A DNA stretch of 64,000 nucleotides from Arachnopeziza araneosa (taxonomy: Eukaryota > Ascomycota > Leotiomycetes > Helotiales > Arachnopezizaceae). The stretch is from NCBI GenBank assembly GCA_003988855.1, contig QYAI01000004.1:682001-746000 (forward strand), given 5' to 3'. The notes beneath the pieces are model-generated. The model saw nothing but the letters and a program-made list of their open reading frames with translations, searched no databases and had not been told where the DNA came from. Made by a program: the position numbers and the translations under genes. Below are positions 20,123 to 32,100 of this stretch, piece after piece (position 1 is the first letter of the stretch; every line of letters begins with the position of its first letter).

Positions 20123-22234
20123 ATGTCCGACTCAGATCTGTACCAAAAAGGGGAGAAGGTTGAATGTGAGATTCCTCTAACGATTGTTCGTGATTTCGCG
20201 TACGAACACCCAGCTACTGAGAGAGCAGCACCACCATCAAAGGCGCAGCAACCGCAGGAGACGAGGCCGTTACTTACAACTGGGCCCCATTCTCACCCTC
20301 TTCACTCGAACCCAGAACCGAGATCGAAGTACGACCATTTCCCGTACAAGGATTGGAGCGTGACGCTTACGACGCCGACTGGAGAGCGAATCACCTGGAT
20401 ACCTCGAGGACAACTGGTTCCGCCTGGCATTCAGTCGACGCCGCTCCGGTTGAGGGGGTTGAAGGAGAAGAGGAGGAAGAGAGACGTGCTTGTATCGCGG
20501 TTGAAGGTGTTCTTCCTTGGGGAAAAGAAGGAGATGCAGGTGCACGCGGTGGGCCGAAAGCCTAGTTCAGGGCTTCTGGGGAGAATTAAAGAGATCTTTG
20601 GTGGGAAGAAAAAAGAGAGAAGGAAGGAAGATTGCAGACTGTGTCGTGCAGATGAGACAAGGTACAATCATGAGAGTCACTGTGTTTCGCCCACTTCCAG
20701 CGAGGTTTATGACGGGAGCGGAAAGGCTCTCAATCCTCTTGCCGGGAAGACATCACGCTCTGAGAGGTTTGTTCATAATAGAGCTGATGCATTCATAGCG
20801 AGCTCGTTCATAGGAACGCCATCACCAGAGAGCTCTGTGGAGTGGCAATTGCCTTCAATGGAAAGCTGGGATGGTGAGCATGAACCACCTCCTGGACCTG
20901 GTTCTTTAAACATAGTTCCCACAGATATCGAAGCCATGATGGAAGAAGCGAAGACAACCATAACTGAGGGGACTGGGTTGTCTTTGACATACGCTAGACA
21001 GAACGTTTCAAGTCGCCGAATTGGAGGGCTAGATGGAGCTGGAGATGAAGTTAGAGTGAATGTGAATTCGGACATTGATGACAATGATCACTTGGTGAAT
21101 AGCGTATTCACTCACTTTGACAGCCACCATAAACCTTCGACTTCGACTTCAACCTCCAGCGCAATACACCACCTTCTTTCAATATTCCCATCACCACCGG
21201 ATCATCAACATTTCGACGAGATGGAGAATATTAGCAACTTCGAGCTTCCGATCCCCAAGTATCCAGAAGCCTATGCTAGATTCGATGAAGGACAAGACGA
21301 GGCAATGTATGCAAAGGACTGGCCTCTACCCCTCTCCCGATCCTCAAGTCGCGACTCAAAGAACATGTTCCGCTTCGCATCTAGGGCTACTATTAAGGAT
21401 GCTCTCCACCGGTGGTCAACACAAGCGACCAATCCATCGTCGTGTAGTGACGACGAAGCAGAGTCGAAGGACAAAGTTACTGAGAAAACTACATCGAAGG
21501 ATTTGACGGCACTGATTCCAAGTCCGGCTAAGCAGTTGGAGCAAAGACTGCAGGAGGCTATGGAGTCACCACTGCTGGGCATCGCGATCGCTCGGCCCAA
21601 CTCAGCAGAGATTGACAGGCGTCGTAAGGAGATGAACTCGCGACTTCGACGAGCATCTTTCGCCAAGTCCCTTTCCGAAAAGAGCGATTTCACTTCTGAG
21701 CCCTCGCTCTCGATCATGATCGAGAAGATCAACATCAAGGATTCGATGCCAAAGCAACCAGGAGTCATCGTTGGCTCTTCATTTATTGATGTCCATGCAG
21801 AATATGTAGCTCATCCCAGCACAAGTTTTCCCAAGTCGCCTATGCCAATTGGTTACCCAGCTCTCGACAGTTCAGCAACACTATCCGAGTTTGGATTTCA
21901 TCCCACGATTGATACTATGCCCGCATCTTGGAAGCAACAGTGGGAGATGCTTGATGACCGTCATTCTCTTGAAGATAGAGCAAAGCAAGCAGTAATCAAG
22001 AGCACGAGCGATGCTGCTTCTACACCGGCGGAAGGAAACAGCGCTCTTGCTATTGACGATACCATCCAGCATTCCAAACCTGTACTGATCAAGAAAGGAA
22101 AGATTTCTAGGCATATGAGTTCGATTGGACGATCGGCATCACAATTGATGTTTTCCCGATGCCGAAAGATCCCAGGAGCATTCGTGAACGATGAGTCTCC
22201 TACCAACTCCGAATACGATATTGCAACTTTCTGA
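20123..22234 (+). CDS. Large disordered protein of unknown function (703 residues)
   Basis: A single exon with the start taken at 20123 (MSDSDLYQKGEKVECEIP). An in-frame upstream extension to 19790 would add 111 residues but is compositionally unlike the rest. The protein is hydrophilic and rich in Ser, Glu and Lys. Visible features are a short ordered block FPYKDWSVTLTTPTGERITWIPRGQ (about 70-95), a very basic segment LRGLKEKRRKRDVLVSRLKVFF followed by LLGRIKEIFGGKKKERRK, a CRLCRADETRYNHESHC patch with four Cys/His, and long Ser-rich linkers. There is no membrane helix or signal peptide. The lone CxxC-x10-HxxxC-like patch is not a zinc finger I can name. Function unknown; it is probably a lineage-restricted regulatory or scaffold protein. 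Confidence 0.7.
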   Translation: MSDSDLYQKGEKVECEIPLTIVRDFAYEHPATERAAPPSKAQQPQETRPLLTTGPHSHPLHSNPEPRSKYDHFPYKDWSVTLTTPTGERITWIPRGQLVPPGIQSTPLRLRGLKEKRRKRDVLVSRLKVFFLGEKKEMQVHAVGRKPSSGLLGRIKEIFGGKKKERRKEDCRLCRADETRYNHESHCVSPTSSEVYDGSGKALNPLAGKTSRSERFVHNRADAFIASSFIGTPSPESSVEWQLPSMESWDGEHEPPPGPGSLNIVPTDIEAMMEEAKTTITEGTGLSLTYARQNVSSRRIGGLDGAGDEVRVNVNSDIDDNDHLVNSVFTHFDSHHKPSTSTSTSSAIHHLLSIFPSPPDHQHFDEMENISNFELPIPKYPEAYARFDEGQDEAMYAKDWPLPLSRSSSRDSKNMFRFASRATIKDALHRWSTQATNPSSCSDDEAESKDKVTEKTTSKDLTALIPSPAKQLEQRLQEAMESPLLGIAIARPNSAEIDRRRKEMNSRLRRASFAKSLSEKSDFTSEPSLSIMIEKINIKDSMPKQPGVIVGSSFIDVHAEYVAHPSTSFPKSPMPIGYPALDSSATLSEFGFHPTIDTMPASWKQQWEMLDDRHSLEDRAKQAVIKSTSDAASTPAEGNSALAIDDTIQHSKPVLIKKGKISRHMSSIGRSASQLMFSRCRKIPGAFVNDESPTNSEYDIATF

Positions 22235-23558
22235 AAGGATATCGCGGTTGCAAGAAGGCATAGGTAGCGAGACAAGACAAGACGGTGGATGCAAGCAGTT
22301 TAAGACCAAAACAAGTGACCAGCGATAGAAGGGAAGTTGCTGTTGGAATGAAACACGGCTCAAAGACAGCAGAGCGTGAGTCATCGATTGAATACAAGCG
22401 TGTGAAGGAAAAATCCCTTTCAAACATCAAATAGGATAGAGAGCATTGACGATAAATCTCGTCCTTTGTATAGCAGAATTGTGCTTAGCAGTAAAGAAGA
22501 GCAAGCGATGTTTCCAAATAGCTCTGTGGCGTCCAACAATGTTTCGTGAATATCTTGCCGCTCAGCGCTCTTAGAGCATTGCTTACTACAGACCAAGCTT
22601 GTCTCGCAGGAAAACCAACACATCAAACGGCTCGTTGGAACGATTGATAAGTATTGAGATGTCCCGACGGAGGTATACAGCACATAATGAGTGTGGAGCA
22701 AGACATAAACCCCAGATCCCAACTTGCACGCTACTGTAGACATGCCAGCAGTAGAAAATTACTGGGTTCGACACATTGTTTTACTGAAGCGGTGTATCAT
22801 GCAATGCGTTCTTAAGATGGGTCAGCGAGTCGCTATTCGGTGTAGGTGTGAGGTTACCGGGTTGCGTGACGACGAGGAGGCACCAGAGTTCTAGGCGTTT
22901 AAAGAAGCTGATAAGCAGCGCTATAAGATAGAGGAGCACTTCGTAATAACCTTCATGCTGCTCTCATGTTGTTGATGTCACTTAGCTGCATGCTGCAAGC
23001 CACAAAGGGTGTTCCAACCTGAAGCGATCAAAACAGGGAGTGGCATCGCCTAATCGTAATCGTGATTATTGCCCGACCAACGAATCCCAAGATCAAACCC
23101 AAATCCTGGCTGCATGTTGTTCACACCATCTTGCCAAAAAGCCGGTCTAAGAGCTCACTGAATCGAATTCCCCTGCCAAAAGAAACTGATAACAATTCCA
23201 GGTCGTATTCACCTAAGCCAAGTGACTGCCAACTTTGCGGAGATCCCCTGCGACGAGGAGGTTGGGATACAGAGAAGGCTGGGATAGTTCAACCACCTGA
23301 TTTTAAGTCACACCCTTCCCCTCCCATACTTCCATTCCTCACGCGCATTCCCAAGATAACAAGATTCTTCTAGCTAACTAGCATTCTGAGGTTATCGATT
23401 GCAATCATCGCTCAATTGATAAATTTCGTTGTTTGCTTGACACGGCTGTGGGGTCATACACCGCCGGGAAGCTCGACTTGGGTTACTCGGTGTTGGGTAA
23501 CGAAAACCCAATCCTCCTTCAACAACTTCAATTCTTCAAAAACCACACAAAAATCACG
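22235..23558. other. Intergenic region
   Basis: About 1.3 kb. Open frames are short, overlapping and without family likeness. The last 150 bases (CCTTCAACAACTTCAATTCTTC) are a C/A/T-rich leader for the gene at 23559. I see nothing else supportable. Confidence 0.5.
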
Positions 23559-24775
23559 ATGCGACTTTCGCAGACTCCTCCGAGTCTTCTATCACTCCTC
23601 TTGCTGCTCCTCCAGCCAAATAGCTGCCAAGCAGGACCATATCCGAAAGACGATTTACACGACGCTGGATTTTCATACCTACAAGACCGGAGCTGCGCTA
23701 GCTACTGTGGAGCAGACAATCAATACTGTTGTAGCGCTGGTCAGGCGTGTTATACCAATGCTGCGGATGTAGCTTACTGTTCGGTGGGAGCTGCTGTAGT
23801 GTCAGCTACAGGCGGTTATGGTGGCGGTGGTGGATATGCGGTTTATACAACAACATGGACCGAAACTGATCTTGCGACCTATACTTCAACATGGAGCTCT
23901 CTCATAGCTACTTCCACGTATGTGGCGCCTGTGGCCACTGCCACAGCCGGACCACCGATCTGCACAACGAGCTTAGGCGAGTCAAGCTGCGGAAATATCT
24001 GCTGTGCAAGCTTTCAGCGTTGTGCAGTCGCCAATTCATGTACAGCATACTCTTCTAGCTTTCTCGCAGTTGGGACTTCCACCTACTCTGCTCCTCTCCG
24101 GCCAACTTCTGGCGGCGTTTCCACGCGAACAGCAACAGCAACGACCACTCAGCCATTTCTCCCACCAGCAACAGCGTCCGGCTCATCCCTGCCAATCACA
24201 CCCGGCAGCTCCAACAATGGTCTATCTGGTGGTGCAATTGCAGGAATTGTCATTGGAGTCATCGCAGGAATCATCTTACTTCTCCTCATCTGCTTCTGCT
24301 GCATCGTCAAAGCTGGGTTCGACGGTCTCCTCGCCCTGTTCGGTCTAGGTAAGAGGCGTCGTTCTCGCGAGACAGTCATTACAGAAGAGCGCTACTCTCG
24401 CCACGGCTCGGGTACCGCTTCTCGACGAGACACGCACACAGGATGGTTTGGCGGTGGTTCTCGACCGGCACGAGTGACGGAGAAGAGAAAGGAGAGTTCA
24501 GGTTTAGGCGGATTGGGTATGGTGGGAGCAGGACTGTTAGGCTTAGCAGCCATATTGGGGTTGAAAAGACGAGAAGAGAAGAGGAAGTCGACGACAGTGG
24601 TATCAGGGAGGAGCGATATCAGTAGTAGCTACTACACGGATAGTTATACGGGGACTAGTGCAAGTAAGTCTCTCTATTCTTGCCTTCGATTTCAGAGGTA
24701 GTAACTAACAATCGCATAGGCAGCGCAAGCTCAGACCGTAGGACGAGAGAAACACGCCGCTCTAGCAGACGCTAA
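23559..24775 (+). CDS. Secretory single-pass membrane protein with Cys-rich and Ser/Thr-rich ectodomain
   Basis: Exons 23559-24663 and 24720-24775 (56-nt intron) give 386 residues. The ATG at 23559 opens a signal peptide (MRLSQTPPSLLSLLLLLLQ). The ectodomain has a cysteine block (SCASYCGADNQYCCSAGQACYTNAADVAYC), a Gly-rich hinge, a Thr/Tyr repeat (TTTWTETDLATYTSTW), a second Cys block (CTTSLGESSCGNICCASFQRC) and a Ser/Thr/Pro stalk. One membrane helix, AGIVIGVIAGIILLLLICFCC (about 226-248), is followed by RRRSR and a basic, Ser-rich cytosolic tail. The second exon adds only 18 codons (SASSDRRTRETRRSSRR). The layout is like fungal wall-stress sensors and other single-pass surface proteins, but no WSC domain is evident. 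Role unknown; the cell-surface location is well supported. Confidence 0.8.
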
Positions 24776-25346
24776 AACCGCACTGTTCATATTGTATTTC
24801 AGCATTTGAAGCGATTTCCCGGCGTTTGGGTTGCATGTTTAGAGGGCATGGAAAATTTGAGTGGTGGAGGTTTGTGTGGACATGACGGATGATTGACCGC
24901 GGGTATGAGTATGAGAATGATTGTTGGGTATACTGAATGAGACTGCATCCCAGATAATGGATGAGCTGATGTGGCATGTTGGTGTACTTATAATTCGAGC
25001 CAAGAGATATTTCGACGTCAGGTTGAATAATTGGAATGACATATTATATGATGTGATTATTGTCTCCCTCATAAGTTGCCTTGATTGAATATTGAAATGT
25101 GACTCGGCAAATTCTATAATGTGAGAAGATCAGCTGTTTAATGAAGGCATAGGGAAAGCTGACTTTTGAACTCAAACAAAACTCATTACCAAAGCTCATC
25201 ATGACCAAAATTGAGAAACGTAAACCAAAAATGGTTTTGCAAGTTTTCATTTCCTTTTATGATAACTTTGCTACCTAACATGTAAAGCAAGCAACCCATG
25301 CTCCGCTCATGATTGTAGGAAATACGCTCCATCCAAACTAGCCCAT
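24776..25346. other. Convergent intergenic region
   Basis: About 570 A/T-rich bases between the 3' ends of the plus-strand membrane-protein gene and the minus-strand RPL9 gene. No supportable gene. Confidence 0.5.
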
Positions 25347-26294
25347 TTATGCATCTTCATCAATGTTGCCCTTCTCCGAAACGTACAGACCGTCCAAGAA
25401 CTATTTTCAAGTCAGTCACATTTTCGTAATTTCAATTCTTCTTTGAATGCCGAGTTTGGGAAACAGGCCGTTTGAAAAGAGATTCTTCTTACCTTCCGGA
25501 TATCCTTGTTTCGTACTCGGCAGATTTGTTGGATGTCGGCGGCGGACTGGGAGACATTCTCGAGGGAATTGCCAAATAGTTGTAGCTCGTCCTTCTGGGT
25601 TGTTGAAGCTTCAACATCGACACCTGGTTGCATGATGACTTTCCGAATAATCTTCTCGCCAATGAAGTTTCTGTTTTAATCATCAGCCCTCATCCATACA
25701 GAAACTCGCAGCTCATCCATTCCCACAATCCAAATTCTCAATATCTTCCCACAATTTAGGACTTGCGACATACCGGATCTCAACCTCGAACAATCCTGTC
25801 TCGCTGTTCTTCTCGACGTTGACGTTGATGGGGAAATGTGCGTAAACATATCTCATCTTATACTTGAAGCCCTTGGTGACACCAATAATCAAGTTGTTGA
25901 TAAGAGTACGGACTGTGCGGAGGGTGGCAACGTTCTTGCGAGCACCGTGGTGCAGCTCGATCTCGATGACATCCTGCTTGGGGTGCGAGAAGTTGACTGC
26001 CAAGTGGTTGAGGTTCTTTGAGAGTTTGCCTGTTCGTGGTTAGATCCCTCCTTCCGGCCAATTCGCAAGTAGAGTTCCTGCATACCTCGCGGTCCTTCAA
26101 CGGTGACAAGACGGGATTTGATGGTGACCTTGACTGTGGTTAAATTATTGTCAGTAAGAAGTTCTTTCCAATGCGCCAATCTAAATCATTCTTCATTTGT
26201 CCCTCCCATCTCAATCTTCCAGAATAATAGAAACAGAGCTGCACTCACCACCCTCGGGGACGGTCAAGGTCTCGTTAGAATGAATGTACTTCAT
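25347..26294 (-). CDS. RPL9: 60S ribosomal protein L9 (uL6)
   Basis: Large-subunit cytosolic ribosomal protein. Five minus-strand exons, 26294-26249, 26133-26086, 26029-25774, 25670-25493 and 25400-25347, give 193 residues, the normal length. The protein begins MKYIHSNETLTVPEGVKVTIKSRLVTVEGPRG, continues KLSKNLNHLAVNFSH, and has VRTLINNLIIGVTKGFKYKMRYVYAHFPINV, NFIGEKIIRKVIMQPGV and SQSAADIQQICRVRNKDIRKFLDG. All are diagnostic of eukaryotic L9. Five exons in a 580-base coding sequence, with three introns of 92-115 nt, is typical of intron-rich fungal ribosomal-protein genes. A CACGTG palindrome lies about 100 bases upstream. Confidence 0.97.
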
Positions 26295-26390
26295 CTTGGA
26301 CCTAGTCGTGAGTCGGAATGGCGGGGGATGTGAAATTCGTGAACGGGGTTTGGAGACATCAAAAATTATCGGTTTGTGCGGATAGCGTGA

Positions 26391-26398
26391 TCACGTGA
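26391..26398. promoter_or_regulatory. E-box palindrome TCACGTGA upstream of RPL9
   Basis: The palindrome TCACGTGA lies 97 bases upstream of the RPL9 start codon. CACGTG is the known core of bHLH sites (Cbf1, Pho4 type). Its use here is inferred from position only. Confidence 0.4.
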
Positions 26399-26532
26399 AC
26401 GTGCTTAGCGAACCAACATGATCTTCCTTCTTTTCTCCCTTCAGACTTTCGTTTTCTTCAAAGATATCCTTCTTAATTCTGTTGATTTTTTGGAGTCAAT
26501 TAGACTGGGCATCATTCACGATTCTTTCCAGT

Positions 26533-27800
26533 ATGAATCAAGAATTTGACAGTCTTACATCTCAGCTAGCAAACAAGCCTTGGGTGTTTACCTCGTATTT
26601 TAGTCTTGTTAGGAAACTTTGTACTCCGTCTAAGCTTTATTTACTAGTCCCAAACGATATTTCATTACACAGGACCTCTCTCGAAAGCAAAGTGACAGAT
26701 CTAATCTGTCCAAAATCGTCGATTCATGTAGCACAATATCCAAAAATTCCTCTCCCTATCTCTCGACAAATGTTCAAGTAATCTTTGGGAAAGGCCGGAG
26801 ACGGAGAAACAAGTCAGTTCCCGACGCGAATTTGGTACAACTTGTCTACGAGACGTCAAATACGAAACGACATCCTCGAATTGAGATTAGAGTGCCTTTA
26901 TCGATCATATTTCTAAAGCCGCTAGAGCTTCCGCTCACCAAATTCCAGCCTTCAATCATGGCAACAAGTTATTGTTCTTCCCAGATGACACAATCCTGAG
27001 ACCTTTGGCACATGTAGTTCATCCACGTCTGAAAACATCCAGGAGATTACGTTCAAACGTCAATTATATGTAATTAGTTTGGTGTATACGTCTGATTTAC
27101 TGTCACTTTTCATAAATCCATGGGTCTAGTAACCTTATTCTAAATAGTTCACAGCTACCGGCCACGTAACTTCTTCTAGCATTAGAAAAAACGTTTCATC
27201 TCAGTACTGAAGTAAGGAATTAGTTGGGATTCCTTCAGTTCTTGAGAAACGATTCCTGTTTTTGCATCCGACTCTAAGGCCTGGGTTCGTTTTCTACTTC
27301 AATGATGTCGACGATCTTATAGGAGGACGAGATGTACATCAGTTGTGTTCGATTCAGAATTAAACACTATGACCTATGATTTGCGTCAGATGTCAATTCT
27401 AGGGGGACTTGGTAGAACATATCACTCCGAAATTCCTTTTCTGTATCTCTAAATTGATGTCTATCATCACGCTTCAGTCCAATTTAGACGCTTACACAGC
27501 AGAATCAAAGCTGAGAAGTTTTTCATTTGACTATCGGTACGACCTCCGTCGATGGATATAGATTGTCACACTAGGTGTTTAAAAATAGGGCCAGATTTTC
27601 CATCATTGTATTCTGATAATGCTAGTCATAAGATCCAAGTTGAGGAAAGTGGCAAATCTCTCTCTATCCTGATCGTTTTAAAATTCCATTCTAGCAGGCT
27701 CGTGAAATTTAAGATTCTCACATACATATACCCGATCCTCTTCCCTTCATATCAGATTAACTTCTCACAAATCCGCAGCAGATCGCCATTAAAACAGAAA
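26533..27800 (+). pseudogene. Unresolved coding-like region: decayed gene or unrecognised intron-rich gene
   Basis: Protein-like frames follow one another on the plus strand in shifting phase. A 95-base candidate intron (GTGTTT...ACACAG) would join MNQEFDSLTSQLANKPW to DLSRKQSDRSNLSKIVDSC, whose frame runs open for about 105 codons through QVIFGKGRRRRNKS and LVQLVYETSNTKRHP. A further candidate intron ending at a GATTAG acceptor would lead to SAFIDHISKAARASAHQIPAF and FFPDDTILRPLAHVVHPRL. Later fragments read LRPGFVFYFNDVDDLIGG (about 27280), YTAESKLRSFSFDYRYDLRR (about 27495) and SDNASHKIQVEESGKSLSIL (about 27615). I could not assemble one continuous gene and recognise no family. Either a degenerate gene with frameshifts or a real gene with several introns would fit. 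Confidence 0.3.
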
Positions 27801-27834
27801 TAAGCCAAACACAAATCTTTGACTTTCAAATATC

Positions 27835-28370
27835 ATGATGCGTCTCACCTCGTCCATTCCACCTGCGGCGACTGACGTTCTTTCTTTTGCCCTACTTAGC
27901 ACCTCTTTACCAACTACTTTCAACGCAGCAACTGCCGCAAACACCCTCGAAATAAGAGACACCGACGTCTGGCCCGGATCAGACGTCCAATCCGCTGGCA
28001 CCAAGTGAGTTACCCCCAAAGTATCCCTTATACCTCCTCTAACCTTGTATTAACCTACCTACCCTCCAGCTTCATCATCGAGTTTTGGGTTCTCTGGTGG
28101 TGGCTCGACATTCCCGTCGTTGGCTCAGTCCCCCCACTCATCACCTACAGCGCCTACGGTGTCCCTAACCAGTGCTACGAACTCTCGCCAGCCTCTTCGC
28201 AATATGGCATCGACTGGACTCGGATCACGGGCTCAGTGAAACTCGGAGCAGCCTCCTCTTCTTGCACCGTCTGGAGGGGCCAAGATTGCACAGGCGATTC
28301 GACCCCTGTTGACGCCGGAGGCATATCAATCTACGATGGGGAGTTGCAGAGTTTTAAGTGTGCTGCCTAA
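27835..28370 (+). CDS. Small secreted cysteine-containing protein (effector-like candidate)
   Basis: Exons 27835-28004 and 28070-28370 (65-nt intron, GTGAGT...CCCTCCAG) give 156 residues; a second in-frame ATG at 27838 would give 155. The N-terminus (MMRLTSSIPPAATDVLSFALL, then STSLPTTFNAATA) is a plausible though not strong signal peptide. The mature part begins near NTLEIRDTDVWPGSDVQ and has aromatic-rich FIIEFWVLWWWLDIPVV. The C-terminal half carries four cysteines (NQCYE, SSCTVW, QDCTGD, FKCAA), enough for two disulfides. The WRGQDCTGD and DGELQSFKC arrangement, with a beta-rich look, resembles many small secreted fungal proteins. No specific family is recognised, and the effector role is only a suggestion from size, secretion and cysteines. 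Confidence 0.65.
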
Positions 28371-29143
28371 AGGACGTTGCGGGGAGGTTACATTGTTCGG
28401 GGACCAGAGGAATAGAGTGGGCGGTCCGTCTTTTTGCAATCAGCTCGATGTTATTTCCTTGTCTTGAAATACTTCTATTTCGCCTGCTTGATCAGAGTCG
28501 TGGCCAGTCATAGTCTCGGTCAGAATTGTCAGCGTTAATTTCCTTGACAAATCGCTGCTTCCGACTCATTACTCACCCACTCCTTCACATAGCAATTGGA
28601 GCGTCCATTCAGTCATATTTTTACGCCACTTTTGTCTCTCGTTCTTTCAGCAGCACGTAGCTGAGGATGGTTGGTCACGACCAGGGATTTCAATGTCAGT
28701 TGGTCTTGATATAATAATATCCATTTATTCTCCTCCCGTAAGACTGGAACGAGTTGCGTACTGCGGGTGAGAACCATAAGAAAGTACAAGAGAATTGTGA
28801 ATAGCGTAAAGAGCGGGAATACCAAGAGACTCCTGGAACGTCAAACCTTATGTCGCGGTAGTTCATCACATATAGCACTCTCAATGGTTTATTTGTAGGC
28901 TGTCGCAAACGACTTTGATATCTGCACTGAGAAATAGAACAATTGATATACAAGTAACCTCCCTGAATCCCGAGGCGAACTTTTTGATATATCCCCTAGA
29001 CAACGCCATGCATATGCATGCACCCCGATGCAAACCATGGTCCCAATATACTTCCTGTGTATATGTGATTACCATAAACCAAACGCTCCACCCAATGAAA
29101 ACGATCCCTTTGTATAAACATTTGATATACCAATTCTACCATC
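28371..29143. other. Convergent intergenic region
   Basis: About 770 bases between convergent gene ends. Only short overlapping open frames without family likeness. ATGCATATGCATGCA near 29009-29023 is a short palindromic A/T/G/C run. Confidence 0.5.
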
Positions 29144-32100
29144 TCAACCGACAGTAGTAAGTACGTAACTTGTAATAGCACTCATCCTCTCACTCGTGAG
29201 CTTCAGTCCTATTCTTAACAGCTCCTGTGCTACATCTTTCTCTTGTTTCTGCAACTTCTCCCACCCTTCTCGATCCATCAACCAGGCTACACAATTTCGC
29301 TCTGCCACGGCCGTTGCTGTTCTGTCTGTTTCACTGAAAAATGGCAGTTCTCCACAAGTAGTGCCTGCGACAATACTCTCAAAGTAGCGGCCTTGAGGGA
29401 GCTCATAGTCGCAGCGTAAGATTCCATCTTGCAGGAGATAGAAGCCATCGGCCTGTTCACCACAGTGGTACAAGATGGTTCCGGCGAGATACTCTTTGCG
29501 GGTGAAAAAGGGAACTACACGGAACCAGAAATCTTCATTCTTGTCGGTAAGACCAGCGAAAGTCTGCAAGATTAACCCTAGAGGTTCCTTGAAGTTCGTA
29601 TATCTAGATTCCGATGGATTCTCGTCCAGAGCAAGACTTGCGACATGATGAAGTTGATTCCGTCGCGGAGAGCTGAACTGGGTGTCCATCGTATAAGAGC
29701 GAGGTCTGTTCGGTCCGGGGACATCGAGGTGACCCGTAAGTGCGTTGCGACTGGTTCGTGCTTCTTTACTAGCGTATAAAGTCTTGAGTAGCTCATTCTC
29801 ACAGCTCTCTAGTGCGGCATTGAGATCTGAAAACATCTTCACTTCATTACCGTCATCACCAAGACCAACTGCCTGGAGACTTTTATCTAGCTGGCCATTT
29901 GGTCTTACGCCGCTCATAATGAGCGTGACACCCTTCCGGCTAAGGATTCTATTGAGTCGGTTAAACGCCTCGGCAGCTGAGTAGTCGAGTCCTGTAACGT
30001 GGTACAAATCAAAGACCAAGAAGCGAATTGGTCTCTGATGAAAAGCTTCATCTTCAATCAGTCCTCGGATACGTTCCTCAACACTAACAATAGTGCCAAA
30101 GAACAGATATCCGGCAAGCTTCGTGACATGTATTTGCGTTCCAACATCTCGCAAGTAACGATACTGCGTAGGATTTCTACGAACAGTCGAACCCGCAATT
30201 TCGCCTGAATAAGAGGCTCTTACAGCTGGAACCCTGGATGTCTGTACAACCAACGAGATGAATGCAAGCCCGATACCAGCAAATATACCGACGACAAAGT
30301 CATAAGTGCCCATGATAAGCACGATTGCAATGACCTGAGAATGTTAGCACACTCTCTGATTGTAAAATTTTAGTACTCACTGTGCAATATTCAAGAGGCT
30401 TAAGCTTCTTCCTGGTATCCAAGATGGCTTCAAAAAGTAGCTCAAACCCAAGAATGAAGATTAATGTTCCCACCATCATGACAGGAATGTATCCGATTGT
30501 GGATGGCCCAATGACCATAATGACGGCTGTAGCGATGGCAAGTAATATTCCTGCTAATCGAGCATTACCACCAGTTCGAATGAATAGCACACTGTTAGTA
30601 TAGACGAGGTAATTTTGTATGCTACCAGCCAGCCCGGAGAGAATATTAGATGCTCCGTGCGCCATAAGCTCTCTATCGAGGTTTAAGTTATCCTCTCCAG
30701 TAGCAAATGCCAGCGCAGGAACGTTGATGGGTACGTGAAGAACCCCAAAAAAGGTTAGAGCAAACATTGCTGGTATCGTTTCAGCAATAGCCCCCCAATG
30801 TACAAGTTTGAATTCTAAGTAACGTTAGTGTGAAACATATGGCAGGAATCGCAACTTACCATATAATGTGTAAAAGTACCACCAAGGCTCACCAGCCTCT
30901 GGCCCATCAAAAATCCAACCAGCACTGCGTAGATTGTTGACGTGCAATTGATCGGTAGAAAATACAAAAAAGTAGAAGATGGCAGGGATTACCAGAATAT
31001 AAGTTGGTAGGTAGTATTTAGAAGTGATCTTGTGTTGCGAGACGTAGTAAAAGATTGCTAAGGTTAGTGGTATGATCCAGAGGGTGAAGGTTGAGACATC
31101 GAATAACTTCTTGAGAGTTTTGAGGTTATATTCGAGGTTTCCATCCAGACGAGCAGCGACCTCCAAGCCCGTCGCAATCAAGAACCAGCCAACGCCACCA
31201 ATACAGCCAATAAGGATATGCCTAGGAATGAAGCCAACAATATAGCCAAAGCGACATGTCCCCATGACGAAGAAGACGACACCGGTCAGAATGGAGCTTA
31301 GAGCGTAAGCAGTGATGGTGGTCGCGATGACAGCTTGTGCATTCTCCTCGCCAACTATAGCTATAATTGTGAATGCCATCTTGTGGAAGAAAGGCACAAC
31401 TTCAATCTTTTTGACGGTCAGCAAGATGTTAGAATGTTATTGATGGTGAAGGAAATATACCATCTCGGATCCAATACCACCCTTAAAGATACTCCCTCCA
31501 CATGAATACACCAATTGAGACACTATGCAGCTGACGTAGAACATGGAGATACCCGCAGGACCGAGCTTTTCGAATATTGGTTGACCAAGAGGGAAAAGAA
31601 TCATTCCTATGAATGATTAGTATCTAGACTCAAACGTCGATAAAAAAAAAAATCAATTGACGAGTTGTAGTCATCGGCGTATAGATATCACGGCTGGGAG
31701 ATTCTTACCATATGACAATGCATCGAGAATATTCAGTAGAAGCCCAAGTACTACCGAAGGCAATAACCCTACAGGCTCCACAACGGCATTTCGCCAGATA
31801 GCTCTCCGATTCCAAGCCTTTGGATTTACAATGGTGCGAGCGATTTCCATGCCTCTTGTTTGTGGCCATGATATCACGCTTCTCAGTTTCGACCATGATT
31901 CCCTCCTTTTAAACTCTTGGCCTTCAAGATCCTGCTCTCCTTGAATCCAATCTGGGTGAGGTCTCTCGGTATTGCTGTCTTTGGTCAACAATGGCGTACG
32001 TTCTGATGCATCGGCCTTGACTCCGTTTGAAGTCATAATCAGACGCCCATGCTCAGCACTTGTGTCTTTGATACTTTCATCTTCACGTTGCTTGTCTGAT

